Shown here one piece after another: positions 26,101 to 37,945 of a stretch of DNA of 51,443 nucleotides. Numbering within the stretch: the first letter of the stretch is position 1; each line of letters opens with the position of its first letter. A program made the position numbers and the translations under genes. Origin of the DNA: Pseudomonadota bacterium (lineage in GTDB: Bacteria > Pseudomonadota > Gammaproteobacteria > Burkholderiales > JABEVD01); assembly GCA_021802545.1 (NCBI GenBank), contig JAJZRS010000021.1, positions 1 through 51,443 of the forward strand, given 5' to 3'. The notes below the pieces were generated by a model. The model did no database searches and was not told where the DNA came from. It was given only the letters and a program-made list of their open reading frames with translations.

Positions 26101-27518
26101 GGAAACAGCTTCCTGACGGCTTCAACCCACGCATCCCTGGACTCGGAAATAGCAGGCGTCTGCATCGCGCCGATTTTCCGCAGCCGCTCTTCGAGATTGT
26201 CCAGATTGAACAATCCCTCGTTGTAGGCGACAAGGCAGGCCATTTGAATTTCGATCGCCATGGGGGAGAGGCGCTCCTGCTTGAGGAGCTCCCTGAGTAT
26301 TCTGCCTCTGGCTATTCTCGCTGCCATACCCGGTTCGAGCTTCGAGCCGAATCGGGTGAACACTTCGAGTTCGAGAAACTGCAGGTAGTCGAGCTTCATT
26401 CTGCCTGCTTCGCGCTTGATGGAGGGAATCTGGGCTTTTCCCCCGATTCTGGAGACCGATTTCCTGATGTCGATGGCCGGAAGGAATCCGGATGAAAAAA
26501 GCTGCGTATCGAAATAAATCTGCCCGTCCGTGATCGAGATGAGATTCGTCGGAATGTAGGAGGCAATCTCGCCCTGCTCGGTCTCCACGATGGGCAATGC
26601 GGTCATGCTGCCACCGCCGTGATGCGCTGCAAGACAGGTAGAGCGCTCCAGGAGCCTCGCATGGAGGTAAAAGATGTCGCCTGGATAAGCCTCCCGCCCG
26701 GGTGGCCTGCGCAGCAGCAGCGAAAGCTCCCGGTAGGTTCTCGCATGGGTCGTGAGGTCGTCGTATACGATGAGCGTGTCCTGGCCCTGCCACATCCAGT
26801 ATTCGGCGAGCGTGCAGCCGGCGAAAGGAGCGAGATATTTCAGACCGGGCATGGCCGTCGCTTCGGCCACGATGACCGTCGTATAGTCCAGCGCGCCATG
26901 TTGTCTCAGGATATCGATGACGCTTGCAACCATGGAGCGCTTTTGCCCGATGAGCACGTACACGCAGCGCATGTCTTTCTGGTGGATCACCGCGTCCAGG
27001 GCAAGCGCGCTTTTTCCCGTTCCGTTGTCGCCGATGAGAAGCTGTCTTTGCCCCTTTCCGATTGGAATCAGCGCATCGACGATCTTGCTGCCCGTGTACA
27101 GCGGTTTTTCGACGAAGTCGCGGTTCAGGATGGGCGGGGAGAGGACATCGATCTGCCTGTATCCCTGTACGTCTGGCATGAGCTGGCCGTCCAAGGGAGC
27201 TCCGAGGGGATCGATGACCCTGCCGAGAAATCCGTCTCCGACGCCTATCGACAATCGCCTTCCCGAAAGATAGGCCGATTTTCCCGCAGTCAGGTTTTCC
27301 GTCTGCTTCAGGAGGATCGCCCCCACTCTTTCCGATGCGAGATGGAAAACGAGGGCTTCGCTGCCGTCTTCGATCTCGATGATCTCATCCATGAATGCGG
27401 AAGGGAGCCCCGAGATCCAGGCGATGCCGTCCCCAATCGAGATCACCTTTCCCTGCTCGGACGTCCTCAGCCCGAATTCGTAATGTTCGAGCCTGGCATT
27501 GAACGTCTCAAGCGCCAT
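26097..27518 (-). CDS. atpA: N-ATPase alpha subunit
   Basis: The alpha subunit (473 residues) of the F1 head. The Walker A motif GDNGTGKS is at 163-170, with conserved [26 protein letters not shown], and the late [37 protein letters not shown] segment. The start at 27518 is preferred because the frame upstream is inside atpF. It overlaps atpF by 11 bases. Divergence from typical alpha subunits and gene order identify the N-type operon. Confidence 0.94.
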   Translation of the reverse strand: MALETFNARLEHYEFGLRTSEQGKVISIGDGIAWISGLPSAFMDEIIEIEDGSEALVFHLASERVGAILLKQTENLTAGKSAYLSGRRLSIGVGDGFLGRVIDPLGAPLDGQLMPDVQGYRQIDVLSPPILNRDFVEKPLYTGSKIVDALIPIGKGQRQLLIGDNGTGKSALALDAVIHQKDMRCVYVLIGQKRSMVASVIDILRQHGALDYTTVIVAEATAMPGLKYLAPFAGCTLAEYWMWQGQDTLIVYDDLTTHARTYRELSLLLRRPPGREAYPGDIFYLHARLLERSTCLAAHHGGGSMTALPIVETEQGEIASYIPTNLISITDGQIYFDTQLFSSGFLPAIDIRKSVSRIGGKAQIPSIKREAGRMKLDYLQFLELEVFTRFGSKLEPGMAARIARGRILRELLKQERLSPMAIEIQMACLVAYNEGLFNLDNLEERLRKIGAMQTPAISESRDAWVEAVRKLFP

Positions 27519-28245
27519 TGCCCATCTTTCTGAAAAATGCGAGTTCGTCGACAAGACAGGCCCGGAGCACCCATGCGCCGATGCCGACGCGAAGTCCTCC
27601 GACGAGTGAAGCGTCTGTTGCGAAAGAGGCTTTCAGTGTTCTCCCCGTCATTTCTTCCATGGCGCCCAGCAGCTTTTTCCGTTTGTCCTGCGATAGCGGA
27701 AAGGCGCTCGATACATCCAGCTCCACATCGCCATCCTGCAAGGATGCCTGCAAGCTGGATGCATCGATTTTTTCCAGATCCTCCATGAAGAGATCGTAAA
27801 TCATGGCGTCAAGCTCAGGACCGGCAAGGCGGGAGAGGAGCTTGGCAGCGAAGACGGCGCCCAAGCCCAACGCGCGCGTTTCGATCGTCTTCTGCCATTC
27901 CTGCATCCGCCGCTCTTCTATGGCGGCATTCCGGCTTTTCTGCTTTTCGATGTCGACATCCAGCGCCTTCAGCATGCGCTCCCGCTTCAAGCCAATTTCC
28001 TCAGCAAGACTCTCTTCCATGGACTGCCTTTTTTCTTCCCATTCGGCCAGCCTCGCTTCTTCCACGGCTTTCAGGGAAAGCGCGTCATTCCTCATCTTTT
28101 CAGCATCATTCAGGATGCCTTCAACCCGCCTCCTGCGCTCGGCGATGGATTCGATCACGGGCTTGTACAGGAAGCGCTTCAGCACCCAGACCAGGATCAG
28201 GAAATTGACGATTTCGAGGAGGAACGTGCTCCAGTCGAGTTCCAT
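27508..28245 (-). CDS. atpF: N-ATPase b subunit with delta-like C-terminus
   Basis: A 245-residue subunit with an N-terminal membrane helix ([23 protein letters not shown]), a long charged coiled-coil (about 30-125) and a C-terminal domain of about 100 residues ([20 protein letters not shown]... [17 protein letters not shown]) resembling the delta stalk subunit (LVGGVRVRVGD-type motif). N-ATPase operons have no separate atpH, and this longer b is thought to replace it. It lies between atpE and atpA. Confidence 0.9.
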   Translation of the reverse strand: MELDWSTFLLEIVNFLILVWVLKRFLYKPVIESIAERRRRVEGILNDAEKMRNDALSLKAVEEARLAEWEEKRQSMEESLAEEIGLKRERMLKALDVDIEKQKSRNAAIEERRMQEWQKTIETRALGLGAVFAAKLLSRLAGPELDAMIYDLFMEDLEKIDASSLQASLQDGDVELDVSSAFPLSQDKRKKLLGAMEEMTGRTLKASFATDASLVGGLRVGIGAWVLRACLVDELAFFRKMGNGA

Positions 28246-28254
28246 TGAATAGCC

Positions 28255-28515
28255 TTATTTATGAATCAGATATTCGAGCAATGGATTCCTGAAGAGCACG
28301 ATCAGCACGATCACCAGAACGTAGATCGCCAGGGATTCGATCATGGCGAGCCCGATGAAAAGCGTCCGGGTGATCGATTTTTCGGCTTCGGGCTGCCGTG
28401 CCAGCGCATCGAGCGCCTGGCTGATGGCACGCCCCATGGCGATCGCAGGAAACATCACGCCGATCGCGATGGCGATCAATGCGCCGAGGGTGGAAAGCAT
28501 GGCAAATTCATTCAT
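28255..28515 (-). CDS. atpE: N-ATPase c (rotor ring) subunit
   Basis: An 86-residue two-helix proteolipid forming the ion-carrying ring. The ARQPE loop and the ion-binding Glu in AMIESLAIYVLVI are conserved, with Ser next to the Glu and Tyr five residues later. In helix 1 the position that is Gln or Glu in sodium-binding rings (and Glu in many N-ATPase c subunits) is Met here (PAIAMGRAI). That loss argues against a classical sodium site and fits proton use, but it is inference from an alignment by eye. Confidence 0.94.
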   Translation of the reverse strand: MNEFAMLSTLGALIAIAIGVMFPAIAMGRAISQALDALARQPEAEKSITRTLFIGLAMIESLAIYVLVIVLIVLFRNPLLEYLIHK

Positions 28516-29174
28516 TGTTTTTTCCTTTGCTGTGATTCGATGGCTCCCGAAACATAGATTAATGCAAGCATTCCGAAGATGTAAGCCTGGACGAGCGCCT
28601 CGACGATATGGAGCATGAGAAGCGGTATGGGCACAAGGAGCCCGCCCACGAGGAGCACGAGGAGGGCTGCCATCTCGAGGCTCATGATGTTGCCGAAAAG
28701 CCGAACGGCCAGCGCAACTGTCCTCGACACTTCGCTGATCAGGTGGAAGGGCAGCAGGATCGGGCTGGGGCTCGTGTAATGATGAAGATAGCGCTTCAAG
28801 CCTTCGCTCTTGATGCCGTACCAGTGGACGGAAAGAAATACCAGAATGGCGAGCGCAGCGGTCACGGAAAGGTTCGCCGTCGGGGCGGAGAGGCCGGGTA
28901 CGATGCCGCAGAGATTGGATATGAGGATAAACACCCAGAGCGTGCCGATGAAGGGAAGAAGCGTCTCGGATTTTCCGGGGATGACGGCTTCGATCGCATC
29001 GATCATCGCGGAAACGATGCCTTCAAGGGCGCTCTGCAAGAGGCCCGGCTCGGTCGAGAAACGTCGCCCGGCAAGCAGCAGGAATATCGTCAGGGCGAGC
29101 ATGATGCCCCATGTCGTCGCCACTGCCGAACTGATGGGAATCATCCCGACATGAAAGAGGTAAGCAGATTTCAT
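28512..29174 (-). CDS. atpB: N-ATPase a subunit
   Basis: The stator a subunit (220 residues) that forms the ion half-channels. The essential Arg is in VALAVRLFGNIMSLEM, and helices match the family (LLPFIGTLWVFILISNLCGIVPGL, IVEALVQAYIFGMLALIYVSGAI). The ATG at 29174 overlaps the preceding stop (ATGA), leaving no room for another gene between atpQ and atpB. Confidence 0.93.
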   Translation of the reverse strand: MKSAYLFHVGMIPISSAVATTWGIMLALTIFLLLAGRRFSTEPGLLQSALEGIVSAMIDAIEAVIPGKSETLLPFIGTLWVFILISNLCGIVPGLSAPTANLSVTAALAILVFLSVHWYGIKSEGLKRYLHHYTSPSPILLPFHLISEVSRTVALAVRLFGNIMSLEMAALLVLLVGGLLVPIPLLMLHIVEALVQAYIFGMLALIYVSGAIESQQRKKQ

Positions 29175-29439
29175 CCGTGCTCCCTGATGAAGAGATAGAC
29201 GTTCAGGACGCCGACGGAAACGCCGAGCAGGATCAGTCCGACGCTCCACCTGACCGAATAGCCGGGAAGCTGATTGTCCAGCCAGTTCCCAAGATAGGCG
29301 CCGAGCACGACAGGCAGGACGAAGAGCAGGGCGAGCGTGCCGAGATAGATCGATTGCGCGAGAAGCGAAGAGCGCTCTTCTTCGGCGCGCTTCATGCGCA
29401 TCGCCTGTTCTTCTATCCTTTTCTTCAGCTTGTCGTCCA

Positions 29440-29440
<1 letters not shown>
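29171..29440 (-). CDS. atpQ: N-ATPase small membrane subunit AtpQ (AtpZ/AtpI-like)
   Basis: An 89-residue protein with a basic N-terminus and two membrane helices carrying the AtpZ/AtpI signature (LGAYLGNWLDNQLPG... WSVGLILLGVSVGVLNVYLF). This is the place and type of AtpQ in N-ATPase operons, a probable magnesium/assembly factor. The ATG at 29440 overlaps the atpC stop by one base. The usual next gene, atpR, is not present. Confidence 0.85.
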
Positions 29441-31244
<1,804 letters not shown>

Positions 31245-31370
31245 CTAATGCACCTTACCGGAGCAAAAGACTCAACCAATCCATGGCAACATGCCGTGGA
31301 ATCAAATAGATAGTTACTGGCACGGACATTGCATCGATATGGCTGACCACCTCACGAAAGGAGAACCATC

Positions 31371-31499
31371 ATGAGCAGCTATGAAATCTTCGGTGAAATC
31401 GTTTTTGAGTTATGCATGGTATTGTCCTTCGTCGCAACGGATGAAATGCTGAGCAAACGGAAGCGCACTTCCGTTCAGAAAACGCCGAGAAAGGGATAA
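31371..31499 (+). CDS. Small hypothetical protein (42 aa)
   Basis: A short ORF with a strong ribosome-binding site (AAAGGAG, seven bases before the ATG). The product has a hydrophobic middle (residues about 10-22, FELCMVLSFVA) and a basic tail (KRKRTSVQKTPRKG). It sits between the divergent atpD and the convergent alkene reductase gene, whose 3' end it overlaps by 25 bases. A small membrane-associated or regulatory peptide is possible. I do not recognise it, and only the translation signal supports it. Confidence 0.42.
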   Translation: MSSYEIFGEIVFELCMVLSFVATDEMLSKRKRTSVQKTPRKG

Positions 31500-32560
31500 T
31501 CCGTGTAGCCCTGATCGCCCCCGCCATAGAAGGTGGAGGGATCGGGCTCATTGAGCGGCGCATTGAGACGCAGGCGTTCGACGAGATCCGGATTGGCGAT
31601 GTAGGGCCTGCCGAAGGCGATCAGGTCTGCATTTCCGGATTCGACGGCAGACAGGGCGAGTTCCCTGTCATAGCCGTTGTTGGCGATGTAGGTTCCCTTG
31701 AAGGCTTTTCTAGCCGACTTGAAATCGAAGCCCCCGACTTCCCTCGGGCCGCGCGTCACGCCTTCGATCATGTGGATGTAGGCGATTTCCGCCTTGTTCA
31801 ACCGTTCGATCACGTAGGAGAAGGTCGACATCGGATCGCTGTCGGCCATGTCGTTGACGCTGCTCACCGGAGACAGCCTGACGCCGATCCTGTTTTTCCC
31901 GTAAACGGAAGAGATTGCATCGATCACTTCCATCAGCAGCCTAGACCTGTTTTCAAGGGAGCCGCCGTAAGCATCCTGACGCTTGTTCGTGCCGTCCCTG
32001 ATGAACTGGTCGAGCAGATAGCCGTTTGCGGCGTGCACTTCGATGCCGTCGAAGCCTGCGCGCTTGGCGCATCTCGCCGCCGTTTCGTATTGACTGACTA
32101 TACCGGGAATTTCGTTCGTCTCCAGCGCCCTCGGGATGACGAAATCCTGCATGCCGGCTTCTGTGAAAACCTGCCCCATGGGCCTGAGCGCAGAAGGGGC
32201 GACAGGAAGAGCGCCGTTTATCTGCAGAGAAGGATGAGAGATCCTGCCCACGTGCCAGAGCTGGATGAATATCCTGCTCCCTTTTTTGTGAACGGCGTCT
32301 GTCACCTGCTTCCAGCCCTCGATCTGGGCTTCGCTGTATATCCCCGGCGTCCAGGGGTAGCCTTTGCCCTGATGGGAAATCTGCGAGGCTTCGCTGATGA
32401 TGAGGCCGGCGGATGCGCGCTGCGCATAGTATCTGGCGTTGAGTTCAATGGGCGCATCGCTCGCATGATCAGCTCTGCAGCGCGTCAATGGGGCCATGAC
32501 GATTCTGTTTGAAAGCTCGATGTCGCCGAGGCGGTAGGGCTGAAAAAGCGGATGTTCCAT
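31475..32560 (-). CDS. Old Yellow Enzyme family alkene reductase
   Basis: A 361-residue FMN-dependent NADPH oxidoreductase that reduces activated C=C bonds, nitro compounds or N-ethylmaleimide-type electrophiles. Typical segments are LFQPYRLGDIELSNRIVMAPLTRCRA, EASQISHQGKGYPWTPGIYSEAQI, FIQLWHVGRISHPS, GFDGIEVHAANGYLLDQFIRDGTNKR and ADLIAFGRPYIANPDLVERL. The ATG at 32560 has AAAGGAG five bases upstream. It stands 11 bases after the maf stop on the same strand and may be co-transcribed with it. Confidence 0.93.
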   Translation of the reverse strand: MEHPLFQPYRLGDIELSNRIVMAPLTRCRADHASDAPIELNARYYAQRASAGLIISEASQISHQGKGYPWTPGIYSEAQIEGWKQVTDAVHKKGSRIFIQLWHVGRISHPSLQINGALPVAPSALRPMGQVFTEAGMQDFVIPRALETNEIPGIVSQYETAARCAKRAGFDGIEVHAANGYLLDQFIRDGTNKRQDAYGGSLENRSRLLMEVIDAISSVYGKNRIGVRLSPVSSVNDMADSDPMSTFSYVIERLNKAEIAYIHMIEGVTRGPREVGGFDFKSARKAFKGTYIANNGYDRELALSAVESGNADLIAFGRPYIANPDLVERLRLNAPLNEPDPSTFYGGGDQGYTDYPFLGVF

Positions 32561-32571
32561 TGAGTCTCCTT

Positions 32572-33165
32572 TCAGACGATTTCGATTCCCTCGCTCTCGA
32601 GCATGGCCACCAGCGCGATGAGCGGCAGACCGATCAGCGCATTGGGGTCTTCCCCTTCCATGGAGGCTATCATGACGATCCCGAGGCCTTCCGATTTGGC
32701 GCTTCCCGCGCAATGATAAGGCTCTTCCTTTTCGAGATAGTTCCTGATTCTTTCGTCAGAATAGTTCCTGAACGTGACAGAATAGGGAACGATGCCCGAC
32801 TGCATGCGCCCCGTTTTCCCATTGTAGAGGCAAAGCGCGCTGTGAAAGACCACCTTCCTGCCTCGCATGGCTTTCAGCTGAGCGAAAGCGTTTTCGAAAG
32901 TGTAGGGCTTGCCGGTCTGCACGCCGTCCAGGACCGCAACCTGATCGCAGCCGATGACGAGGGCATCCTGGTGCAACTGCGCCACCTTCCTCGCTTTTTG
33001 TTCGGCAAGGCGCAATGCGGTTTCCTCCGGCCTCTCTCCGGGAAACGGGGTCTCGTCGATATCGGGGGATTCGACTTCAAACGGGATCTTCAGCCTCTCC
33101 AGCAATTCGCGGCGATAAATCGAGGATGAGGCGAGAATCAACTTCTTCGGCGGCATTCCATTCAT
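32572..33165 (-). CDS. Maf-like nucleotide pyrophosphatase (YceF type)
   Basis: A 197-residue Maf protein that hydrolyses modified nucleoside triphosphates such as 7-methyl-GTP. [14 protein letters not shown] is the N-terminal signature, SPDIDETP and [10 protein letters not shown] contain the conserved acidic residues, and [10 protein letters not shown] is characteristic of the YceF group. A second ATG at 33156 could be the start. It is divergent from yceD, as maf often is. Confidence 0.9.
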   Translation of the reverse strand: MNGMPPKKLILASSSIYRRELLERLKIPFEVESPDIDETPFPGERPEETALRLAEQKARKVAQLHQDALVIGCDQVAVLDGVQTGKPYTFENAFAQLKAMRGRKVVFHSALCLYNGKTGRMQSGIVPYSVTFRNYSDERIRNYLEKEEPYHCAGSAKSEGLGIVMIASMEGEDPNALIGLPLIALVAMLESEGIEIV

Positions 33166-33204
33166 TTTGACAGAAAAGGTGAAAAAATATAAAATTGCCT
33201 GCTT

Positions 33205-33672
33205 ATGTCCGAGCAGACCCTCATCGATGGATTCGAATTGGCCCGTATGGGCAGGTCGCTTGGCGGAAAGATCGATGTTTCCCGCCTGGACAGGGTGGCC
33301 GATGCATTGTATTCCAACTCGGGCCGGATTGACTATGCGATTTCCGGCGAAATCGATGGGGAAGGCAATCATCTGCTGCATCTTTCGATCAGCGGCATGC
33401 TCCATCTGAGATGCCAGCGCTGCCTCGGGGACGTCGAATATCCCCTGCAGCTTCAGGTCAGCCTGAGGCTCGTGAAGGATGAGGCGGATCTGGGCGATGT
33501 CGAAGATGAAGATCCTGGTGTGGATAGTATCGTTGTCAAGGACAAACTGGAAATCCTGTCCATGATCGAGGACGAGATCCTGCTCGATTTGCCTTTTTCT
33601 CCCAGGCATGTCGAATGCGGCATTGATGCCGTCAGGGAATCGCCTTTCTCGATTCTCAAGGGCAGGGTTTGA
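33205..33672 (+). CDS. yceD: YceD family protein (DUF177)
   Basis: A 155-residue protein of the YceD family, linked to 23S rRNA accumulation in E. coli and chloroplasts. The conserved [13 protein letters not shown] motif and the acidic region around residues 90-105 are present. It is the first gene of the rpmF-plsX-fab run, as in most proteobacteria. Confidence 0.9.
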   Translation: MSEQTLIDGFELARMGRSLGGKIDVSRLDRVADALYSNSGRIDYAISGEIDGEGNHLLHLSISGMLHLRCQRCLGDVEYPLQLQVSLRLVKDEADLGDVEDEDPGVDSIVVKDKLEILSMIEDEILLDLPFSPRHVECGIDAVRESPFSILKGRV

Positions 33673-33698
33673 GCTTGAATTTTTATTAGGAGTCGAAC

Positions 33699-33878
33699 AT
33701 GGCAGTTCAACAGAACAAGAAATCCCCCTCCAAGCGCGGCATGCACAGGGCGCATGATTTCCTGACCAATCCGCCGCTCGCAGTCGAGTCTTCGACCGGC
33801 GAAGTGCATTTGCGCCATCATGTCAGCCCGAACGGATTTTATCGCGGCAAGAAAGTGACGAAGGGCAAGGGCGAGTAA
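33699..33878 (+). CDS. rpmF: 50S ribosomal protein L32
   Basis: A 59-residue L32. It begins [20 protein letters not shown], the standard L32 N-terminus, and ends in a basic tail. The ATG follows TTAGGAG at proper distance. It sits between yceD and plsX as usual. This bacterial form lacks the four zinc-ligand cysteines of zinc-type L32. Confidence 0.96.
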   Translation: MAVQQNKKSPSKRGMHRAHDFLTNPPLAVESSTGEVHLRHHVSPNGFYRGKKVTKGKGE

Positions 33879-33937
33879 TCAGCCTTCTATGGCAAGCGCT
33901 TCTTCAGGCGGTTCCGTCCAGACCCTGAACTGATTCC

Positions 33938-34948
33938 ATGGACGTTGCTATCGACTGCATGGGCGGTGATCACGGCCCCGGCGTGACCATACCTGCCGCC
34001 CTGAGATTCCTGCAGGATCACCCCGAAGCCGGCGTCATTCTGGTCGGCTCCGAATCCGCCATTCGCCGCGAACTCGATTCCAGGAAGATTTCCGAATCTT
34101 CCAGGCTGCGCATCAAGGCTGCGACCGAAGTGGTCGAGATGCATGATCCTCCGGCGGCCGCGCTCAAGAACAAGAAGGATTCCTCGATGCGCGTCGCGAT
34201 CAATCTCGTCAAGGAAGGCGAAGCTCAGGCCTGCGTCAGCGCGGGCAATACGGGCGCGCTGATGGCGATTTCCCGTTTCGTGCTGAAAATGCTTCCAGGG
34301 ATCGAACGGCCTGCGATCATCACGATTCTGCCCACCCTGACAGGGCAGACCTACATGCTCGACATGGGCGCCAATGTCGACTGCAGCGCGGAGCATCTGC
34401 TCCAGTTTGCCGTCATGGGCTCCATTCTGGTTTCATCCGTCGAAAAAATTCCCAATCCCAAGGTGGGACTGCTCAATGTTGGAGAAGAAGAGATCAAGGG
34501 CAACGAAGTGGTGAAACAGGCGTCCGAGCTTCTCAAGTCGAGCGGCCTCAATTTCATCGGAAACGTCGAGGGAGACGGCATTTACAAGGGCGATGCGGAT
34601 GTCGTGGTATGCGACGGGTTCGTCGGCAATGTCGCATTGAAAACGTCTGAAGGGCTTGCCCACATGCTCGCCACTTTCCTCAGGCAAGAATACGGGAAAA
34701 ATCTCATCACGCGCCTTGCCGGACTCATTTCGCTTCCCGTCATCAATGCCTTCAAGCACAGGGTCGATCCACGGCGCTACAATGGCGCCAGTCTGCTCGG
34801 GCTCAAGGGCATCGTCATCAAGAGCCATGGTTCGGCCGACGCCTACTCCTTCCAGTTCGCGCTGGAGCGCGCGCTCGACGAAGTGAAAAGCGGCATGCTG
34901 AACGAAATCGGCATGCGCATGCAAACGCTGAACGCGGGGGAGGCCTGA
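33938..34948 (+). CDS. plsX: Phosphate acyltransferase PlsX
   Basis: PlsX (336 residues) converts acyl-ACP to acyl-phosphate for phospholipid synthesis. Motifs are [11 protein letters not shown] at the start, [34 protein letters not shown], and [17 protein letters not shown]. The stop overlaps the fabH start (TGATG). Confidence 0.96.
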   Translation: MDVAIDCMGGDHGPGVTIPAALRFLQDHPEAGVILVGSESAIRRELDSRKISESSRLRIKAATEVVEMHDPPAAALKNKKDSSMRVAINLVKEGEAQACVSAGNTGALMAISRFVLKMLPGIERPAIITILPTLTGQTYMLDMGANVDCSAEHLLQFAVMGSILVSSVEKIPNPKVGLLNVGEEEIKGNEVVKQASELLKSSGLNFIGNVEGDGIYKGDADVVVCDGFVGNVALKTSEGLAHMLATFLRQEYGKNLITRLAGLISLPVINAFKHRVDPRRYNGASLLGLKGIVIKSHGSADAYSFQFALERALDEVKSGMLNEIGMRMQTLNAGEA

Positions 34949-35907
34949 TGTATTCCAAAATCGTCGGCACGGGAAGCTATCTGCCCGAAAAGGTTCTGAC
35001 GAACCACGACCTGGAAAAGATGGTCGACACGTCCCACGAATGGATCTTCACGCGGACAGGCATCGTCGAGCGGCACATCGCTGCCGAAAACGAGCTTTCC
35101 AGCGACCTTGCGCTGAAGGCAAGCCTGAAGGCGATCGAATCCGCCGGGATCCAGCCTGACGAGATCGATCTCATCGTGGTCGCCACGACCACGCCCGACA
35201 TGCTTTTCCCAAGCACGGCCGCGATCCTCCAGTCCAAGCTCGGCATCAAGAACAACTGCCCCGCCTTCGATGTCCAGGCCGTGTGCACCGGATTCATCTA
35301 TGCGCTGTCCACTGCGGACTGCTATCTGAAGACGGGCAAATACAAACATGCGCTCGTCGTCGGAACCGAATCGATCTCGAGGCTCGTCGACTGGACGGAC
35401 CGCGCGACCTGCGTGCTCTTCGGGGACGGCGCGGGTGCAGTCGTCCTCAAATCCGGAGACAGCCCCGGCATTCTTTCCTCCCACCTGCATGCCGACGGGA
35501 GCTTCAATCCCATCCTGGCAGCGCCCGGCAGGGTATGCGCTGGAGGCGTGCAGGGCTCTCCCTTCATCGTCATGAACGGCAACGCCGTGTTCAAGATCGC
35601 CGTCAACGTACTCGGGCAGGTGGCCGAAGAAGCCATGCAGGCCAACGGCCTTTCTCCTTCCGACATCGACTGGCTGGTACCGCATCAGGCCAATATCAGA
35701 ATCATCGAGGCCACGGCGAAGAAGCTGGGCCTTGCCATGGACAAGGTGGTCGTGACCGTGGACAGGCACGGCAACACTTCCGCCGCATCGATTCCGCTTG
35801 CGCTCGACCAGGCAGCCAGGGAAGGCCGCTTCAAGGCAGGGGAAATCCTGCTCATGGAAGGCGTGGGCGGAGGCATCACCTGGGGTTCTCTGCTTCTAAA
35901 ATGGTAA
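34948..35907 (+). CDS. fabH: Beta-ketoacyl-ACP synthase III
   Basis: FabH (319 residues) starts fatty acid synthesis by condensing acetyl-CoA with malonyl-ACP. The catalytic Cys is in [14 protein letters not shown] (about residue 114), His in [14 protein letters not shown], and Asn in [14 protein letters not shown]. It is translationally coupled to plsX. Confidence 0.97.
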   Translation: MYSKIVGTGSYLPEKVLTNHDLEKMVDTSHEWIFTRTGIVERHIAAENELSSDLALKASLKAIESAGIQPDEIDLIVVATTTPDMLFPSTAAILQSKLGIKNNCPAFDVQAVCTGFIYALSTADCYLKTGKYKHALVVGTESISRLVDWTDRATCVLFGDGAGAVVLKSGDSPGILSSHLHADGSFNPILAAPGRVCAGGVQGSPFIVMNGNAVFKIAVNVLGQVAEEAMQANGLSPSDIDWLVPHQANIRIIEATAKKLGLAMDKVVVTVDRHGNTSAASIPLALDQAAREGRFKAGEILLMEGVGGGITWGSLLLKW

Positions 35908-35932
35908 CTTTTTCAACTCAAAGCATTTCCAG

Positions 35933-36868
35933 ATGAAATACGCATTCGTTTTTCCTGGGCAAGGTTCCCAGTCTCAGGGCATGATGAACGGCTTCGAAAA
36001 GTTTCCCGTGGTGCGGGAAACCTTCCTTGAGGCCTCGGACATCCTGCACCAGGATCTTTGGGAACTGGCGGCAAACGGCCCTCAAGAGGCGCTCAACCAG
36101 ACGATCAACACCCAGCCATTGATGCTCGCGGCAGGAATAGCCGTCTATCGCGCCTGGACCAGCCTGGCCTGTTCGAAACCCGCGCTTCTCGCGGGGCACA
36201 GCCTGGGCGAATACGGCGCGCTCGTCGCCTCAAACGCGCTGGCCTTCTCTGATGCCCTGCCGCTCGTGCGATTTCGGGCGAAGGCAATGCAGGAAGCGGT
36301 GCCTGAAGGAATAGGCGGGATTGCAGCGATTCTCGGGCTCGAAGACGAAGCGGTGAGAGAAGTGTGCCGGGAAGCCGCCGAAGACGGCGTCGTCGAGGCG
36401 GTGAATTACAATTCCCCCGGACAGGTCGTGATCGCAGGCCACAAGGATGCAGTGTTGCGCGGCATGGAGCTTGCGAAGCAAAAAGGCGCGAAGCGCGCCA
36501 TCATGCTGCCCATGAGCGTGCCTTCCCATTGCTCCCTGATGAAGCCTGCATCCGATGCCTTGCGCGATTATTTGAAGGACGTGAGCATGAATGCGCCTTC
36601 GATTCCCGTGCTGCACAACGTCGACGTGGCGCGCCACGAAGATCCCGTTGAAATCAAATCCGCGCTCGTCGACCAGCTCGACCATCCGGTCAGATGGGTC
36701 GAGACGGTCAAGGCGATTCACGAACAGGGTTTCTCCCACGCCGCTGAATGCGGCCCCGGGAAGGTACTGACCGGACTCAACAAGCGCATCGCGCCAGAGC
36801 AGGTCATTTTTGCATTGACGGACAGCGCTGCGCTGGAAGAAGCTGCAGCGACTTTGGACAAGGGGTGA
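35933..36868 (+). CDS. fabD: Malonyl-CoA:ACP transacylase
   Basis: FabD (311 residues) loads malonyl groups onto ACP. The nucleophile motif GHSLGEYGALVA, the early FVFPGQGSQSQGM, and the His region PMSVPSHCSLM are intact. It lies between fabH and fabG. Confidence 0.97.
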   Translation: MKYAFVFPGQGSQSQGMMNGFEKFPVVRETFLEASDILHQDLWELAANGPQEALNQTINTQPLMLAAGIAVYRAWTSLACSKPALLAGHSLGEYGALVASNALAFSDALPLVRFRAKAMQEAVPEGIGGIAAILGLEDEAVREVCREAAEDGVVEAVNYNSPGQVVIAGHKDAVLRGMELAKQKGAKRAIMLPMSVPSHCSLMKPASDALRDYLKDVSMNAPSIPVLHNVDVARHEDPVEIKSALVDQLDHPVRWVETVKAIHEQGFSHAAECGPGKVLTGLNKRIAPEQVIFALTDSAALEEAAATLDKG

Positions 36869-36870
36869 AC

Positions 36871-37611
36871 ATGCTTGAAGGACAGATTGCGCTTGTCACG
36901 GGTGCAAGCCGCGGAATCGGCAGGGCGATCGCCCTGGATCTTGGCAAACATGGCGCGACCGTCATCGGAACGGCGACCAGCGAATCCGGTGCCCAGAACA
37001 TATCGGAATATCTGAAGGCATCAGGAATATCCGGGCGAGGCCTTGCGCTCGATGTCAACGATGCCGGTCAAATCGATGCGACATTGGAGCAGATCAGGAG
37101 CGAATTTGGCGAGATCGCCATTCTCGTCAACAACGCCGGCATCACGCGGGACAATCTCGTCATGCGCATGACGGATGACGAATGGGACGACATCATGGCG
37201 ACCAACCTGAAATCCATTTTCAGGATGAGCCGTGCCGTCCTGCGCGCGATGGTGAAGGCGAGATACGGCAGGATCATCAGCATTTCCTCGGTCGTCGGCG
37301 CTATGGGCAATGCGGGCCAGGCGAACTATGCAGCTGCCAAGGCCGGCATTTTCGGCTTTTCCAAGTCGCTGGCCAGGGAAGTGGGCAGCCGCAACATTAC
37401 CGTCAACAGCGTCGCGCCGGGCTTCATCGATACCGACATGACCCGCGCATTGTCGGAGACGCAACGCGCCTCCCTTTCCCAGCATATCCCCTTGGGCAGG
37501 CTGGGCCAGGCAGAAGACGTCGCTGCAGCCGTCAGCTTTCTTGCATCTCCCGCAGCAGGATACATCACCGGCAGCACGCTGCACGTCAACGGCGGTCTGT
37601 ACATGGAATGA
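36871..37611 (+). CDS. fabG: 3-oxoacyl-ACP reductase
   Basis: FabG (246 residues), an NADPH-dependent short-chain reductase. The cofactor loop is TGASRGIGRAIA, NNAGITRD follows, and the catalytic Ser-Tyr-Lys are in ISISSVVGAMGNAGQANYAAAKAG. The start at 36871 is two bases after the fabD stop; the longer frame is inside fabD. Confidence 0.97.
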   Translation: MLEGQIALVTGASRGIGRAIALDLGKHGATVIGTATSESGAQNISEYLKASGISGRGLALDVNDAGQIDATLEQIRSEFGEIAILVNNAGITRDNLVMRMTDDEWDDIMATNLKSIFRMSRAVLRAMVKARYGRIISISSVVGAMGNAGQANYAAAKAGIFGFSKSLAREVGSRNITVNSVAPGFIDTDMTRALSETQRASLSQHIPLGRLGQAEDVAAAVSFLASPAAGYITGSTLHVNGGLYME

Positions 37612-37683
37612 TTTCGCATCGGGGCCAAATTTGGTAAAATGGCTCGTTTTTTTGTAAATCAACATAAAAGGTTAGAGGGAACA

Positions 37684-37920
37684 ATGGAAAACATCGAACA
37701 GCGCGTCAAAAAAATCGTCGCCGAGCAGCTTGGCGTGAGCGAAGCCGAAGTCAAGAATTCCTCTTCGTTTGTTGATGATCTCGGGGCTGATTCGCTGGAC
37801 ACGGTTGAACTCGTCATGGCGCTCGAAGAAGAATTCGAATGCGAAATCCCCGACGAAGAAGCAGAAAAGATCACCACCGTACAGCAAGCCATCGACTACG
37901 TCGTCGCGCACAAGAACTGA
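37684..37920 (+). CDS. acpP: Acyl carrier protein
   Basis: A 78-residue acidic ACP. The phosphopantetheine attachment Ser is in [18 protein letters not shown]. The ATG at 37684 has AGAGGG upstream; the in-frame ATG at 37639 would add an unusual basic extension. Confidence 0.97.
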   Translation: MENIEQRVKKIVAEQLGVSEAEVKNSSSFVDDLGADSLDTVELVMALEEEFECEIPDEEAEKITTVQQAIDYVVAHKN

Positions 37921-37945
37921 TTTCCGTTCTTCAAGTGGAGAGAAG

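Noticed and set aside
31281-31299. Small hairpin (CCATGGC/GCCGTGG) between atpD and the small ORF
   Set aside because: Seven pairs with one G-U and no U-tract; too weak to call a terminator or operator.
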